DNA of 64,000 nucleotides from Arthrobacter sp. CDRTa11. Lineage in GTDB: Bacteria > Actinomycetota > Actinomycetes > Actinomycetales > Micrococcaceae. Below are positions 9,695 to 18,169 of this stretch, piece after piece. Position 1 is the stretch's first letter, and the number at the start of each line of letters is the position of its first letter. The stretch covers positions 62,001-126,000 of the forward strand of contig NZ_CP044532.1 in NCBI RefSeq assembly GCF_026427775.1, given 5' to 3'. Position numbers and translations under genes: made by a program. Under the pieces are notes generated by a model. It was not told the DNA's origin. It saw only the letters and a list, made by a program, of their open reading frames with translations, and did not search any database.

Positions 9695-10519
9695 CTACGG
9701 CACCAGGTAGCTGCTGTCCCTGGCGTCGGTGATCAGCATGTGCCCAGGGGCGTGCCCAATCGCCAGGGCCGGCCTGGATTCCATCACGGCGGCCTGCGGC
9801 GTCACCCCACAGGCCCAGAACACGGGAACATGGCCGGCAGGGATTTCCACGGCATCGCCGAAGTCCGGGCGGCCAAGATTGTCGATGCCGAGCTCGGCCG
9901 GATTCCCCACATGCACCGGCGCACCGTGGACTGCCGGATACCGCGAGGTGATCCGGACGGCGTCGGCAACCTGCGACGCCGGAACGGGCCGCATGGACAC
10001 CACCAGGGGTCCGGCCAGGGAACCGGCCGGTTCACAGCGGACGTCGGTGCGGTACATCGGGACGTTCACGCCCTGGTCAATGTGGGCCACCCTGATGCCG
10101 TTCTCCTGGAGGGCAGCCTCAAACGTGAAGCTGCAGCCGACAATAAAGGTCACCAGGTCATCGCGCCAGTAGGCCGTGATGTCAGTGGGCTCGTCGGTCT
10201 TTTCTCCGTCGATGTACACGGCATAACGGGGAACGTCAGTGCGCACATCGCCGCCGGCCAGCAGCGCGCCGGTGGTTTCGCCGGCGTCGAGCACTCCCAA
10301 AATAGGGCAGGGCTTGGGGTTGCGCTGCGCGAACAGCAGCACGTCGAACGCCTGGGCTTTGGGAACGATGATCAGGTTGGCCTGCGCGTATCCGGCGCTC
10401 CAGCCGGAGGTGGGGGTCACAAGGCCCGCCCGGAACAGTGCGCGGGCCTGGGACGGCAGCAGCGCCGCCGGATTGTTGGGAAGTTCGACGCCGGCGGGGG
10501 AGTTTGTTGATAGTGTCAC
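9695..10519 (-). CDS. DUF1445 putative hydro-lyase (D-glutamate cyclase-like)
   Basis: 274 aa, full length for the family. Characteristic segments are [45 protein letters not shown], and the late GACGVTPQ-like [11 protein letters not shown] followed by [13 protein letters not shown]1445 domain forms the N-terminal part of mammalian mitochondrial D-glutamate cyclase, which converts D-glutamate to 5-oxo-D-proline. The location beside 5-oxoprolinase genes under a shared operator supports a role in the same pathway. The GTG start has GGAG close upstream, and only 9 bases separate it from the NRAMP-like gene's stop. Exact reaction is inferred. Confidence 0.85.
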   Translation of the reverse strand: MTLSTNSPAGVELPNNPAALLPSQARALFRAGLVTPTSGWSAGYAQANLIIVPKAQAFDVLLFAQRNPKPCPILGVLDAGETTGALLAGGDVRTDVPRYAVYIDGEKTDEPTDITAYWRDDLVTFIVGCSFTFEAALQENGIRVAHIDQGVNVPMYRTDVRCEPAGSLAGPLVVSMRPVPASQVADAVRITSRYPAVHGAPVHVGNPAELGIDNLGRPDFGDAVEIPAGHVPVFWACGVTPQAAVMESRPALAIGHAPGHMLITDARDSSYLVP

Positions 10520-10528
10520 CGGTTGCTC

Positions 10529-11749
10529 CTAGGCCCACAGCTTGGCGAGGCCGGTCAGGGAGTTCCAGCCAAGGAACAGCGTGAGCAGCCAGGCAAGGAC
10601 GCCGATGATGAGGAGCCATTTGGGGTAGGCATAGCCGTGCAGCAGGTCCCGGCGGCGCCAGGCCACCCACAGCAGGAGGGCGAAGCCCACGGGGAGGATC
10701 AGGCCGTTGAAGGCGCCGGCGAAGATGAGCAGCTGCTGCGGCGCCTGGCCGATCAGAAGGTAAACCACCGCGCAGAAGGCAATAAAGCCGACGGTGATGA
10801 GGTTGCGGGTGCGTTCCTTGGTGGATGACTTGGTCACGAAGGAAACGGAGGTGTAGGCAGCGCCGATCACCGAGGTGATGGAGGCGGCCCAGAGGATCAC
10901 GCCAAACATGCGCAGGCCGATCTGGCCGGCGGCGGCTTCGAAGGCGGAGGCGGCAAGGTTGTTGTTGGCCAGGGCCACACCGCCGGCCACCACTCCGAAA
11001 ATCGCCAGGAAGAGCAGGACGCGCATCACGCAGGTCACCAGGATGCCCAGGATAGAGCTTTGGGTGATCTCCTTGACGTGCTCCACACCGGTGGCGCCGG
11101 AATCGAGCATCCGGTGGGCGCCGGCGTACGTGATGTAACCGCCGATGGTGCCGCCGATGAGGGTGGTGATCACCAGGAAGTCCACTTTCTCCGGCATCAC
11201 GGTGTTCCGAAGCGCCTCACCGAGAGGCGGGGCGGAGACGATTGCCACGTAGAGCGTCATCAGGATCATCACGGCGCCCAGGATCACCACGATCTTGTCC
11301 AGCGCCACGCCGGCTCGCTTGCTCAGGAAGATGAGGATGGCGATGACCGCGGAGATGGCACCACCGAGCTTGGGATCCAGCCCCATCATGGCGTTGGTGC
11401 CCAGGCCCGTGCCGGCGACGTTGCCGATGTTGAAAACCAGGCCGCCCAGGAAGACCAGTCCGGCGAGGAACCAGCCAATCCCCGGGAGGACCTTGTTGCC
11501 GAGTTCCTGCGCACGCAGGCCTGAAACGCCGATGACGCGCCAGACGTTGGTCTGCACCGCGATGTCCACGAGGATGGACACGAGGATGGCGAAGGCAAAG
11601 GCAGCCCCCAGCTGCACGGTGAACGCTGCCGTTTGTGTGATAAAGCCAGGACCGATAGCGCTGGTGGCCATCAGGAACATGGCGCCGAGGAGTGCCGAGC
11701 GTCGCCCGGCTTTTGTTGTGCCTGATTTGAGCGTTGCGGTGCTTTCCAC
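10529..11749 (-). CDS. NRAMP-like membrane transporter without the metal-binding motifs
   Basis: 406 aa with about 11 membrane helices, starting near residue 20 (ALLGAMFLMATSAIGPGFI). The fold is NRAMP/LeuT-like, but the first-helix metal motif DPGN is replaced by IGPGF, and I see no MPH motif in the sixth helix (ITTLIGGTIGGYITYAGAHR instead). It is therefore unlikely to carry Mn/Fe. As first gene of an operon with DUF1445, opposite pxpABC and sharing their operator, it is a good candidate for uptake of 5-oxoproline, glutamate or a related acid. Two tandem operators lie upstream at 11813-11853. Confidence 0.85.
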   Translation of the reverse strand: MESTATLKSGTTKAGRRSALLGAMFLMATSAIGPGFITQTAAFTVQLGAAFAFAILVSILVDIAVQTNVWRVIGVSGLRAQELGNKVLPGIGWFLAGLVFLGGLVFNIGNVAGTGLGTNAMMGLDPKLGGAISAVIAILIFLSKRAGVALDKIVVILGAVMILMTLYVAIVSAPPLGEALRNTVMPEKVDFLVITTLIGGTIGGYITYAGAHRMLDSGATGVEHVKEITQSSILGILVTCVMRVLLFLAIFGVVAGGVALANNNLAASAFEAAAGQIGLRMFGVILWAASITSVIGAAYTSVSFVTKSSTKERTRNLITVGFIAFCAVVYLLIGQAPQQLLIFAGAFNGLILPVGFALLLWVAWRRRDLLHGYAYPKWLLIIGVLAWLLTLFLGWNSLTGLAKLWA

Positions 11750-11812
11750 AGTGGCCGTCCAAGAGGTTGCGGGTGACCGTAGTCACAGATGGGGTGTCAC
11801 AGGCAACACTAC

Positions 11813-11853
11813 AGACTGTTGAACAATCTTGGCAAGAGATTGTTCAACAATGA
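11813..11853. promoter_or_regulatory. tandem operators of the NRAMP/DUF1445 operon
   Basis: Two copies of the pxp palindrome with centres 24 bp apart: AGACTGTTGAACAATCT (11813-11829, one mismatch in symmetry) and AGATTGTTCAACAATGA (11837-11853). They begin 64 bp upstream of the NRAMP-like start on the minus strand. The match to 4581-4597 is direct sequence evidence for co-regulation; the regulator identity is inferred. Confidence 0.75.
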
Positions 11854-11941
11854 TCTAAGTTACTTCTCCGCGATCCCGCCCGCTTCCTCCCAAGGTGGAC
11901 GTTGCACGCAACTTAAGCATGCGCTGCCCGGAGGAGCCCGG

Positions 11942-12331
11942 CTAGCCCTTCTTGGCTGCCTTTTTAGCGGCCTCGTCTTTCACGCGCTGGGCCTCGGCAC
12001 GCACCGCGGCGTGAGTGGAGCGTTCCGTGACGAGCCACTGCGGGGGAGCCTGCAGCAGGGCGGTGATTTCCGCCGTCGTCAGTGCTTCCTCAACACCGCC
12101 GCGGGCCAGGCCGCTGATGGAGACGTTCAGCTTCTGGGCAACGACAGGGCGCGGGTGCGGGCCGTTGCGGCGGAGCTCGACGAGCCACTCGGGCGGATTG
12201 GACTGGAGCTCGGCGAAATCTGCGCGGCTGATGGTTGAATCCTGGAACTCCTGCGGTGTTGCGGGCAGGTAGATGCCAAGCTTCTTGGCAACGGTGGCCG
12301 GCTTCATGGACTGGGAGTTATCAGAGGTCAT
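11942..12331 (-). CDS. DUF5997-family protein
   Basis: 129 aa, soluble and helical. It contains two similar halves: 'ATPQEFQDSTISRADFAELQ..NPPEWLVELRRNGPHPRPVVA' and 'ALTTAEITALLQAPPQWLVTERS', so a PPEWL/PPQWL-type motif occurs twice. A lysine/alanine-rich tail follows (DEAAKKAAKKG). This is a conserved actinobacterial family of unknown function that is usually found divergent from a LysR-type effector-domain protein, as here (82 bp gap). I have no functional prediction beyond that pairing. Confidence 0.75.
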   Translation of the reverse strand: MTSDNSQSMKPATVAKKLGIYLPATPQEFQDSTISRADFAELQSNPPEWLVELRRNGPHPRPVVAQKLNVSISGLARGGVEEALTTAEITALLQAPPQWLVTERSTHAAVRAEAQRVKDEAAKKAAKKG

Positions 12332-12412
12332 GGTTCAAGGGTATCCGGGTCCCTGCGCCCGGGGCACCAGCGGGGGAGTACTGGCGCAGCGTGCGGGCGG
12401 TACTGTGAAGAC

Positions 12413-13159
12413 GTGCCTGCTGATATTGACGCCCAGAACCCCAGCTCCTCCGAATCTCCCGCACCGGAGGCCCCGCGGGTGCTGCGTTTTGCCTACGTGG
12501 CCGGAGTTACTCCGGGGAAGTGGATCCGCCGCTGGGAAGAACGCGTGCTGGATATCCCGCTGCAGTCCTTTATGGCCGACGACGGCGCGCAGCTGGAAGT
12601 GTTGCGGAACGGCACCGCCGACCTCAGCTTTGTCCGGCTACCGGTGGAGCGCGAAGGCCTGAACGTCATCCCGCTCTACGAAGAGCAGCCGGTGGTGGTT
12701 GCGCCCAAAGGCCACGAAATTTCTGTTTTTGAGGAAGTGCCCCTGACTGACCTGGCTGAGGAGACGTTCCTGGATGTCGCGGCGCTCGGTGGACCCGAGC
12801 AGGCCTTGCAGGTTGTCGCGACGGGCGCCGGCCTGGCGATCCTGCCCATGTCCGTGGCCAGGCACTTCAACGTCAAAGACACCGTCGCGCGCCGGCTCAC
12901 AGGGGCGCCCGTGACGGAGATAGCGCTGGCATGGCCAAGCGGATCCGAGGACGAGATCATCGAGGAGTTCATCGGAATAGTCCGGGGTCGCACGGCGCAA
13001 AGCTCCCGGCAGCCGTCTGCGCAGCAGGAGAAGCCTAAGAAGGAACCCAAGCCGGATCGTCGCGGCACCGGCGTCAAGAAGGCGAAAGTGGCTCAGCGGT
13101 ACGCCCCCAATCCGGACAAGGGCCGGGGCAAGGGCTCGCGGAAAAAGGGCAAGCGGTAA
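12413..13159 (+). CDS. LysR-type effector-binding domain protein without HTH, basic tail
   Basis: 248 aa from a GTG. Residues about 20-195 are the substrate-binding half of a LysR regulator: VLRFAYVAGVTPGKWIRRW, ADLSFVRLPVE, IPLYEEQPVVVAPKGHEI, and VATGAGLAILPMSVAR. The usual N-terminal winged HTH is absent. Instead there is a ~50-residue Lys/Arg/Pro tail (EKPKKEPKPDRRGTG ... GKGSRKKGKR), which could bind nucleic acid non-specifically. It diverges from the DUF5997 gene. This arrangement is a conserved actinobacterial pairing; whether it is a regulator or a partner of DUF5997 is unknown. Confidence 0.8.
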   Translation: MPADIDAQNPSSSESPAPEAPRVLRFAYVAGVTPGKWIRRWEERVLDIPLQSFMADDGAQLEVLRNGTADLSFVRLPVEREGLNVIPLYEEQPVVVAPKGHEISVFEEVPLTDLAEETFLDVAALGGPEQALQVVATGAGLAILPMSVARHFNVKDTVARRLTGAPVTEIALAWPSGSEDEIIEEFIGIVRGRTAQSSRQPSAQQEKPKKEPKPDRRGTGVKKAKVAQRYAPNPDKGRGKGSRKKGKR

Positions 13160-13242
13160 TAGTTCGGCGTTGGAGATGGGGACCTGTCCCGCCGTAACCT
13201 CTTTCACTGCGTGGACTGGCATCCGTATGGCCGATCCAGTTG

Positions 13243-13259
13243 TCCAACAGGCTGTTGGA
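13243..13259. promoter_or_regulatory. 17-bp perfect palindrome in gene-poor DNA
   Basis: TCCAACAG-G-CTGTTGGA is a perfect inverted repeat. It is reminiscent of GntR/FCD or IclR operators, but no gene starts nearby on either strand. It may be left from a lost gene. Placement only is seen; function is unknown. Confidence 0.35.
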
Positions 13260-13873
13260 TCATTGCCGTGTGGGTGTCAGGTTTCGGTCTAGGTGTTTCT
13301 CGGCCCGTCGTCAGAAAAGAAGGATTCAACCCTACTCTGACGGCCTTTTGTGTCCCTGCCTGACGTCATGTTGGGGTGTGCCTATATGACCAAAGTCCCT
13401 GCCGATGGGCCGCTGTTCTCCATGATCTACGGATGAAGTTCTGAGGTCACCTGAACTGAGTGTTTGAAGTCGTCCGCACGAGCGTTGAGACAGACTCCCG
13501 CTAGATGAAACGGAGTCCTCCCGGCCCTTTTGCCGGGTATGGAGATCAGATGATCGCCGTACTGGCAGGGGAGCGGCGTCAGGCATTAGCAGTGAAGTCC
13601 GTCGTTGATGCGGTTGGCCGGCTTGCGGTTGTGTCTGTGAAGTCGGGGAAGTTCAGGCCGAACATCTGAAACAGCCGAATTATTGCGCCGCAGCGATAAA
13701 CGCCCCTGAACGTTCCGTGGAATGGCGCCAAGCAACCACATCCCACGGGAACGGGCACCGGACGGACATGGACTGGATATGAATTACCGTTGGTACGGCC
13801 GCTCCGCTTCGTGCACTCATGAGGAGATCACCTCAAACTCAATGATTCAGTGAGGGGTTCCGGGCCCTGACAC
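13260..13873. other. gene-poor region with repeat fragment and hairpin
   Basis: About 600 bp with no convincing gene. A fragment near 13364-13390 resembles the right-hand end of the degenerate repeats at 25.2, 39.1 and 57.4 kb (TCATGTTGGGGTGTGCCTAT). CCCGGC-CCTTTT-GCCGGG at about 13520-13537 is a short hairpin. A 39-codon ORF at 13550-13669 (MIAVLAGERRQALAV...) has no recognisable family and I do not call it as a gene. Confidence 0.4.
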
Positions 13874-14470
13874 CTAAGCACGCATCCGTGGTTTCATTTC
13901 TCCTCTAATCAGCATTCCATCCAATGACCGCGTCCAAGTATTCCCCTCAGAATCTTGGAACTGCACCCCCATGTTGTGCTGCACATACATGAACTCATCG
14001 GCGACCGGAATTCGTAGTAGGTTCCGTTCTCCCGGCGCCACCGTGTTCTTCGTGAATGCAAGACCGTGGTAAGAACCTCGCCAGCTTGTTCTTGTCATAG
14101 TGCCGTAGCCCGCCTCTCCCTCCACGGGCCATCCGCCTACAGATGCGAGGCAGTGGAGGCTGATATGTCCTTGGCTGGCGTTCAGAATTTCTACATCTAC
14201 CACCCGAGTGGTTGCGTTGATAGTCGACCTAGCGAAACTGACCCAGTGTCCGCTGTGCTCTGCAGACGACGTGGCCGGATATGCGCGCGGCATCATACTG
14301 TCCTTTAGGATCCGGACGTGTACCTGGCGTGCTTGAGCCCTCATTGCCAAGTCTCTTCCGGCCATTTTCACCTGGCTACTAGCGATCAACAGAGCGACAC
14401 TGCCCACCAATGTTGCCCCCACCGTGCCAATTGCACTGAAGGTTTCAGGATTCCAACCCCACCCAGACAT
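13874..14470 (-). CDS. hypothetical protein with one N-terminal membrane helix
   Basis: 198 aa. Residues about 10-33 form a membrane helix (FSAIGTVGATLVGSVALLIA), followed by a soluble mixed alpha/beta part with many aromatic residues (GHWVSFARSTINATTR, MGVQFQDSEGNTWTRSLDG). This layout (short ectodomain, one helix, beta-rich cytoplasmic part) is common in small accessory proteins of unknown function in actinobacteria. The base composition is clearly lower in GC than the genes around it, and its flanks are gene fragments. Both point to acquired DNA. No Shine-Dalgarno site is obvious, so expression is uncertain. Confidence 0.55.
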   Translation of the reverse strand: MSGWGWNPETFSAIGTVGATLVGSVALLIASSQVKMAGRDLAMRAQARQVHVRILKDSMMPRAYPATSSAEHSGHWVSFARSTINATTRVVDVEILNASQGHISLHCLASVGGWPVEGEAGYGTMTRTSWRGSYHGLAFTKNTVAPGERNLLRIPVADEFMYVQHNMGVQFQDSEGNTWTRSLDGMLIRGEMKPRMRA

Positions 14471-14620
14471 GTTGGGAGCTTATCCGAGTATTGACTAGTC
14501 GCGTGGCATTGAGGTATTCCAGCCCGGAGCCGATAAGCATCAAGGTTCGAGCGTGTGGCCGTTGAGAAGCAAGAGCTGCACGAATCGCCGTGAGGAAAAC
14601 TACGGCTTGGTCTTAATGGT

Positions 14621-14893
14621 CTAATTCTGCGCTGCGGCGCCAACAGAAGCAGCAGCGCCCCCATCAGCACCCTTCCCGCCCGAATTTTTCGGGCGAGCAG
14701 GGGACAGACAGGGGCGACGACACCGAGAAATGTGACCGGCACGGTAGTCCGGGCATATGCCTAGGACACGAGATTCCGACGGGATGCGGTCGGCGTCAGT
14801 GTCGAAGACAGTAAAAATCTCAGGGTCTGCTGCGGCCACGCCTCTGCGGGCTTGCCCGGTGAACGATGTCCTACACAGGACGAATGCGCCGGG
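14621..14893 (-). pseudogene. 3' remnant of an unknown gene
   Basis: An open frame reading leftward from the dhaL end, ending in TAG at 14621, encodes ...GAFVLCRTSFTGQARRG then PEIFTVFDTDADRIPSESRV and an Ala/Gly-rich tail. It has no start of its own: the frame runs back into the 3' end of dhaL. I read it as the C-terminal piece of an older gene whose 5' part was replaced when the dha cluster came in. The family is not recognised. Confidence 0.35.
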
Positions 14894-14901
14894 CGGAGCG
14901 G

Positions 14902-15522
14902 CTACGAGGACCAGTTCGCACGGAGCTCCTGTAGGAATCGGAGGTAGGCGGTGGCGCCAGCGTCGGGGTGTCCGACACTGCGCTCCTGCATCCAGGAGGC
15001 TCGTCCTTTGGCGGATTGCAGGTGTGAAGTTTCCTCTACGCTTGCTGCTGCGGTGTCTATCATCGCCGCCAGCGGGTCGTCGCTGTTTCCGTTGATGCCC
15101 CGCAAGGTATCGAGACTCGGGATCAATGCGTCCAGTACCGTCTTGTCGCCGAGCTTGGCGTTGCCGCGCTCTGCGATTCGAGCAGCAACTGCCTCTCCGA
15201 TTTCCAGAGCGTCCTCGCGTGCGAGTTCGGTCTTACCCGTCACCGTTTTTGATGCTGCGAGCACCCCGCCGCCGATCAAGGCGGCGAAGGTCGAGGGGTT
15301 TGCCGTTGAGAATGCCTTGGCGGCGACACGCAGCACAAGCTCGATGTCAGCAGCGTCGTCCAGATCTGCGAGGGCGGCGAACGCAGCGTTCGATCCGGAC
15401 TCTACGGTAATGCCCAGGTCGCCGTCTCCGAGTGCGGCGTCCAGTTTCCGCAGTTCGTCGGCGTGGGACGGCATAGCAGTCAGCGTGCGCGCGAGTACGC
15501 CGCGGAGTTCTGTAACATTCAT
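14902..15522 (-). CDS. dhaL: dihydroxyacetone kinase subunit DhaL (ADP/ATP-binding)
   Basis: 206 aa, the family's usual length. The nucleotide/Mg-binding signature LGDGDLGITV is near residues 30-40, where the Asp residues hold two metal ions. Further helices carry FAALIGGGVLAASKTV and GNAKLGDKTVLDALIP (the KTMLDAL-type motif). DhaL transfers a phosphoryl group to the ketose bound covalently by DhaK. No DhaM (PTS donor) gene is seen, so the pair may use ATP directly as in actinobacterial and plant-type DHA or erythrulose kinases. It lies 11 bp after dhaK on the same strand. Confidence 0.88.
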   Translation of the reverse strand: MNVTELRGVLARTLTAMPSHADELRKLDAALGDGDLGITVESGSNAAFAALADLDDAADIELVLRVAAKAFSTANPSTFAALIGGGVLAASKTVTGKTELAREDALEIGEAVAARIAERGNAKLGDKTVLDALIPSLDTLRGINGNSDDPLAAMIDTAAASVEETSHLQSAKGRASWMQERSVGHPDAGATAYLRFLQELRANWSS

Positions 15523-15533
15523 CGTTGGTATTC

Positions 15534-16535
15534 CTATCGCTGTTCGAAGAAGGGGCTTACGGCTGGAGCATCGAGCAGTTCGGTGAGCTCGTCATCCAGG
15601 GCCAGGACAGTGATGGAGGCGCCGGCCATCTCCAGGCTCGTGGCATATTCGCCGACGTACGCGCGGTGGATCTCGATGTCTGCTGTATCCAGCAGTTGCT
15701 TTGCCCGGCGGAACATCACGTAGAGCTCTTCAGCGGGGGTTGCGCCCATGCCATTCACCATGAGGGCCACCCGGCTGCCGGCCCGGAGATCGAGATCGTC
15801 GAGGATCTCCTTCAGCAGCCGCTCGGTGATTCGGTTCGCCGACTCCAGCTTTCCACGGTGCACGCCTGGTTCCCCATGAATTCCAATCCCGATTTCCATC
15901 TCACCTTCCGTCAGGGTGAATGTCGGTTCGCCCGCTGCAGGCAGAATCGTCGGTGACAGACCAACGCCCATAGACCTGACATGTTTGTTCGTTTTGGTTG
16001 CAAGACGAGCGACTTCGGAGAGCGAGTCACCTCGTTCGGCGGACGCCCCGGCAATCTTGTAGGCGAACACCATGCCGGCGACGCCGCGCCGAGTTGCTGC
16101 ACGTTCTTTGGGTGCAGAGGCAACGTCGTCGCTGACGATGACGCTTGCAGTTTCGATGTCTTCCATCTCGGTAAGGTCAGCGGCGAGGTCGAAGTTGAAA
16201 ACGTCCCCGCCGTAGTTGCCGTAGAGGTAAAGCACGCCCGCGCCGCCGTGGGAGGACCTCGTTGCATCGAGTATCTGGTCGGGGGAGGGCGACGAAAAGA
16301 CGTTGCCCACTGCGACGCCGGTGCAGAGGCCCTCGCCAACATAGCCCAAAAATACGGGTAAATGGCCGGAGCCGCCTCCCGTGACGATGCCTACCTTGTT
16401 GGCGAGTGGTGCATCCGCACGGACCAACGCTCGGTTGTCTTTGGATGCGGATCTGAGCGAGGCGGGGTGGGCGAGCAGAATCCCCTCGATTACTTCGTCG
16501 ACGAAGTCTTCTGGTTTGTTGATTATCTTCTTCAC
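15534..16535 (-). CDS. dhaK: dihydroxyacetone kinase-like subunit DhaK
   Basis: 333 aa from a GTG at 16535 that gives the family N-terminus (VKKIINKPEDFVDEVIEGI), with GGAGGG upstream. The open frame continues 31 codons further 5', but those do not look like DhaK. Key motifs are GIVTGGGSGHLPVFLGYVG (usually GGGSGHEP) and IGIHGEPGV, whose His forms the hemiaminal with the ketose carbonyl. Substrate could be dihydroxyacetone or a related ketotetrose such as erythrulose; DhaK homologues do both. Divergent from the ABC importer at 16844, with a palindrome at 16613-16625 between them. Confidence 0.88.
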   Translation of the reverse strand: MKKIINKPEDFVDEVIEGILLAHPASLRSASKDNRALVRADAPLANKVGIVTGGGSGHLPVFLGYVGEGLCTGVAVGNVFSSPSPDQILDATRSSHGGAGVLYLYGNYGGDVFNFDLAADLTEMEDIETASVIVSDDVASAPKERAATRRGVAGMVFAYKIAGASAERGDSLSEVARLATKTNKHVRSMGVGLSPTILPAAGEPTFTLTEGEMEIGIGIHGEPGVHRGKLESANRITERLLKEILDDLDLRAGSRVALMVNGMGATPAEELYVMFRRAKQLLDTADIEIHRAYVGEYATSLEMAGASITVLALDDELTELLDAPAVSPFFEQR

Positions 16536-16843
16536 GATGGCAGTCCCTCCGTAGCTCGAGCGGACAACTTCGTCCGGCCCAAAAAATTTTCCTTGACGGG
16601 TTTTGAAAGTGATGGATACTATCCACATTGTGGGAAATCAGTTCCGATAAGACTGATGTAAGTGAGACTAGCATGCTAGACGGTAAGCATTCCAGACCTC
16701 TGCTCCCGGATTCCACAGGAGATAGATAGGGAATTCGGCCTCTTCATTACCCCCAGAACCTGCCGGACAGTGGCGGCAAGGACGTGGCTGCTCGGCGCAT
16801 TCATGACTGGCGGATCCAATTTTTGACAGACTTAGGAGAAACA
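16536..16843. promoter_or_regulatory. divergent promoter region with TGGATA-C-TATCCA palindrome (16613-16625)
   Basis: About 300 bp between dhaK and the importer genes. TGGATA (16613-16618), C, TATCCA (16620-16625) is a perfect 13-bp palindrome in an AT-rich stretch. A similar element, TGGAAAA-CT-TTTTCCA, lies at 20210-20225 before the FAD oxidoreductase. Both are candidate sites for the GntR protein at 21945. Confidence 0.45.
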
Positions 16844-18133
16844 TTGAAAATCACCAAACCCGTGACCCGGAGGGCAGCGCTGCTCGCCGGGGTCGGCCTG
16901 ACTGTCGGCTCCCTCATCGTCGGATGTACGGGGCCCTCAGCGACAACGAGCAGTGGACCCATCACCCTTGAGTACTGGGACCTGATTAATCCGGCAAATG
17001 ACGATCCGCGCGGCCGAGATTTGGCGGCCAACATCAAATCGTTTGAAGCTGCTAACCCGAACGTGAAAATCAAGGTCAACACCCTGCCATGGGCCACAAT
17101 CGACCCGAAGCTGATGCAGGCGGCGAACGCAGGCAACTCGCCCGACGTAGTCCGCGTCCTCGATACCGATCTGCCGAAGCATGTTGCCGCCGGTAACGTC
17201 CTTCCGTTGGACGACCTGATTCCAGAGGAGGAGAAGAACGACTGGCTGCTCGGCTGGGAGAGCCTGACGTTCGAGGGCAAGAAAATGGCACTGCCGCTGG
17301 AGTACCGCTCTGAGGCGCTGTACTACCGTACTGACTTCATCGGCGGTGACAAGCCACCGGCGACGTGGGATGAGATGCTGGCATCAGCGGAAGCAGCCAA
17401 AGCCAAGGGCCGCTCGGGGCTCATTGTGGGCCTCAGCTCCGGCGCCCAGGCCGCGACACCAGGGCAGGTCTTCGTCTCCTATATTTGGGCGGAGGGGGGC
17501 GAAGTCTTCCATCCGGACGGCAAAGCGGCCTTCAATTCCCCTGAGGGAGTGCGCGCGTTCGAGCGCTTCGCTTCGCTGGTCAAGAAGGGTGTAACGCCCC
17601 GAGAAGTGGTGTCCTACGCGTATGAGGATGTGTACCAATCCATCACCGCCGGCGCCTCCCACTATGCCCTCCTGGGATCCCACCGATACGCGACCGCAGT
17701 TGCTGCCTCTGCCGGGGGAGCCAGCCTTAAGCTTGCACCCCTGCCCGGCATTGACGGGAGCGGGCCAGCGCCCGCCAATGTGTTCGGATGGACCGTGGCG
17801 CTCGGCAAGGACAGCAAGCATCCGGAGGAAGCGGCCAAGTTCATGCGCCACATGACGAGTGCCGAGAGCCAGCTCGCCCGCGTTCAGAAAACGGGCGAAC
17901 TTCCCACCCGCGACTCGGTCTACAACGATCCGTGGTTCGCAACCTCCGAAGGCGCAGCGGCCAACACGTTGGCCGAGTGGTTCCGCAGCAGCGGACGCAG
18001 CCTTAATGCTGGAGAGCATTTTGTCGAGGCAAGCCAGCTATGGGCCGAGGCACTGCAGAAAATGGTCGTGGAAGGCGCAGACGCAAAGACTGTCGCCGAC
18101 GAGGCAGCGAAGGCCTACGACGAACTGCTCTAA
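16844..18133 (+). CDS. sugar ABC transporter substrate-binding lipoprotein (family 1)
   Basis: 429 aa from a TTG with GGAGAAACA upstream. The signal peptide has an RR pair (TRRAALLAGVGLTVGSL) and lipobox IVGC, so it is probably an exported lipoprotein and possibly a Tat substrate. The mature part has the family 1 solute-binding fold: ITLEYWDLINPANDD near the N-terminus, NPNVKIKVNTLPW, and GNSPDVVRVLD. It is the extracellular receptor for the importer with the next two permeases (36 and 13 bp gaps). Ligand is not deducible; the dha kinase neighbours suggest a polyol or sugar that yields a ketotriose or ketotetrose. Confidence 0.88.
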   Translation: MKITKPVTRRAALLAGVGLTVGSLIVGCTGPSATTSSGPITLEYWDLINPANDDPRGRDLAANIKSFEAANPNVKIKVNTLPWATIDPKLMQAANAGNSPDVVRVLDTDLPKHVAAGNVLPLDDLIPEEEKNDWLLGWESLTFEGKKMALPLEYRSEALYYRTDFIGGDKPPATWDEMLASAEAAKAKGRSGLIVGLSSGAQAATPGQVFVSYIWAEGGEVFHPDGKAAFNSPEGVRAFERFASLVKKGVTPREVVSYAYEDVYQSITAGASHYALLGSHRYATAVAASAGGASLKLAPLPGIDGSGPAPANVFGWTVALGKDSKHPEEAAKFMRHMTSAESQLARVQKTGELPTRDSVYNDPWFATSEGAAANTLAEWFRSSGRSLNAGEHFVEASQLWAEALQKMVVEGADAKTVADEAAKAYDELL

Positions 18134-18169
18134 GCAGTACCAGACGATATCTACGAAGGAGTAGTTTCG

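Noticed and set aside
13550..13669. 39-codon frame
   Set aside because: Short, no Shine-Dalgarno site and no family; compatible with chance.
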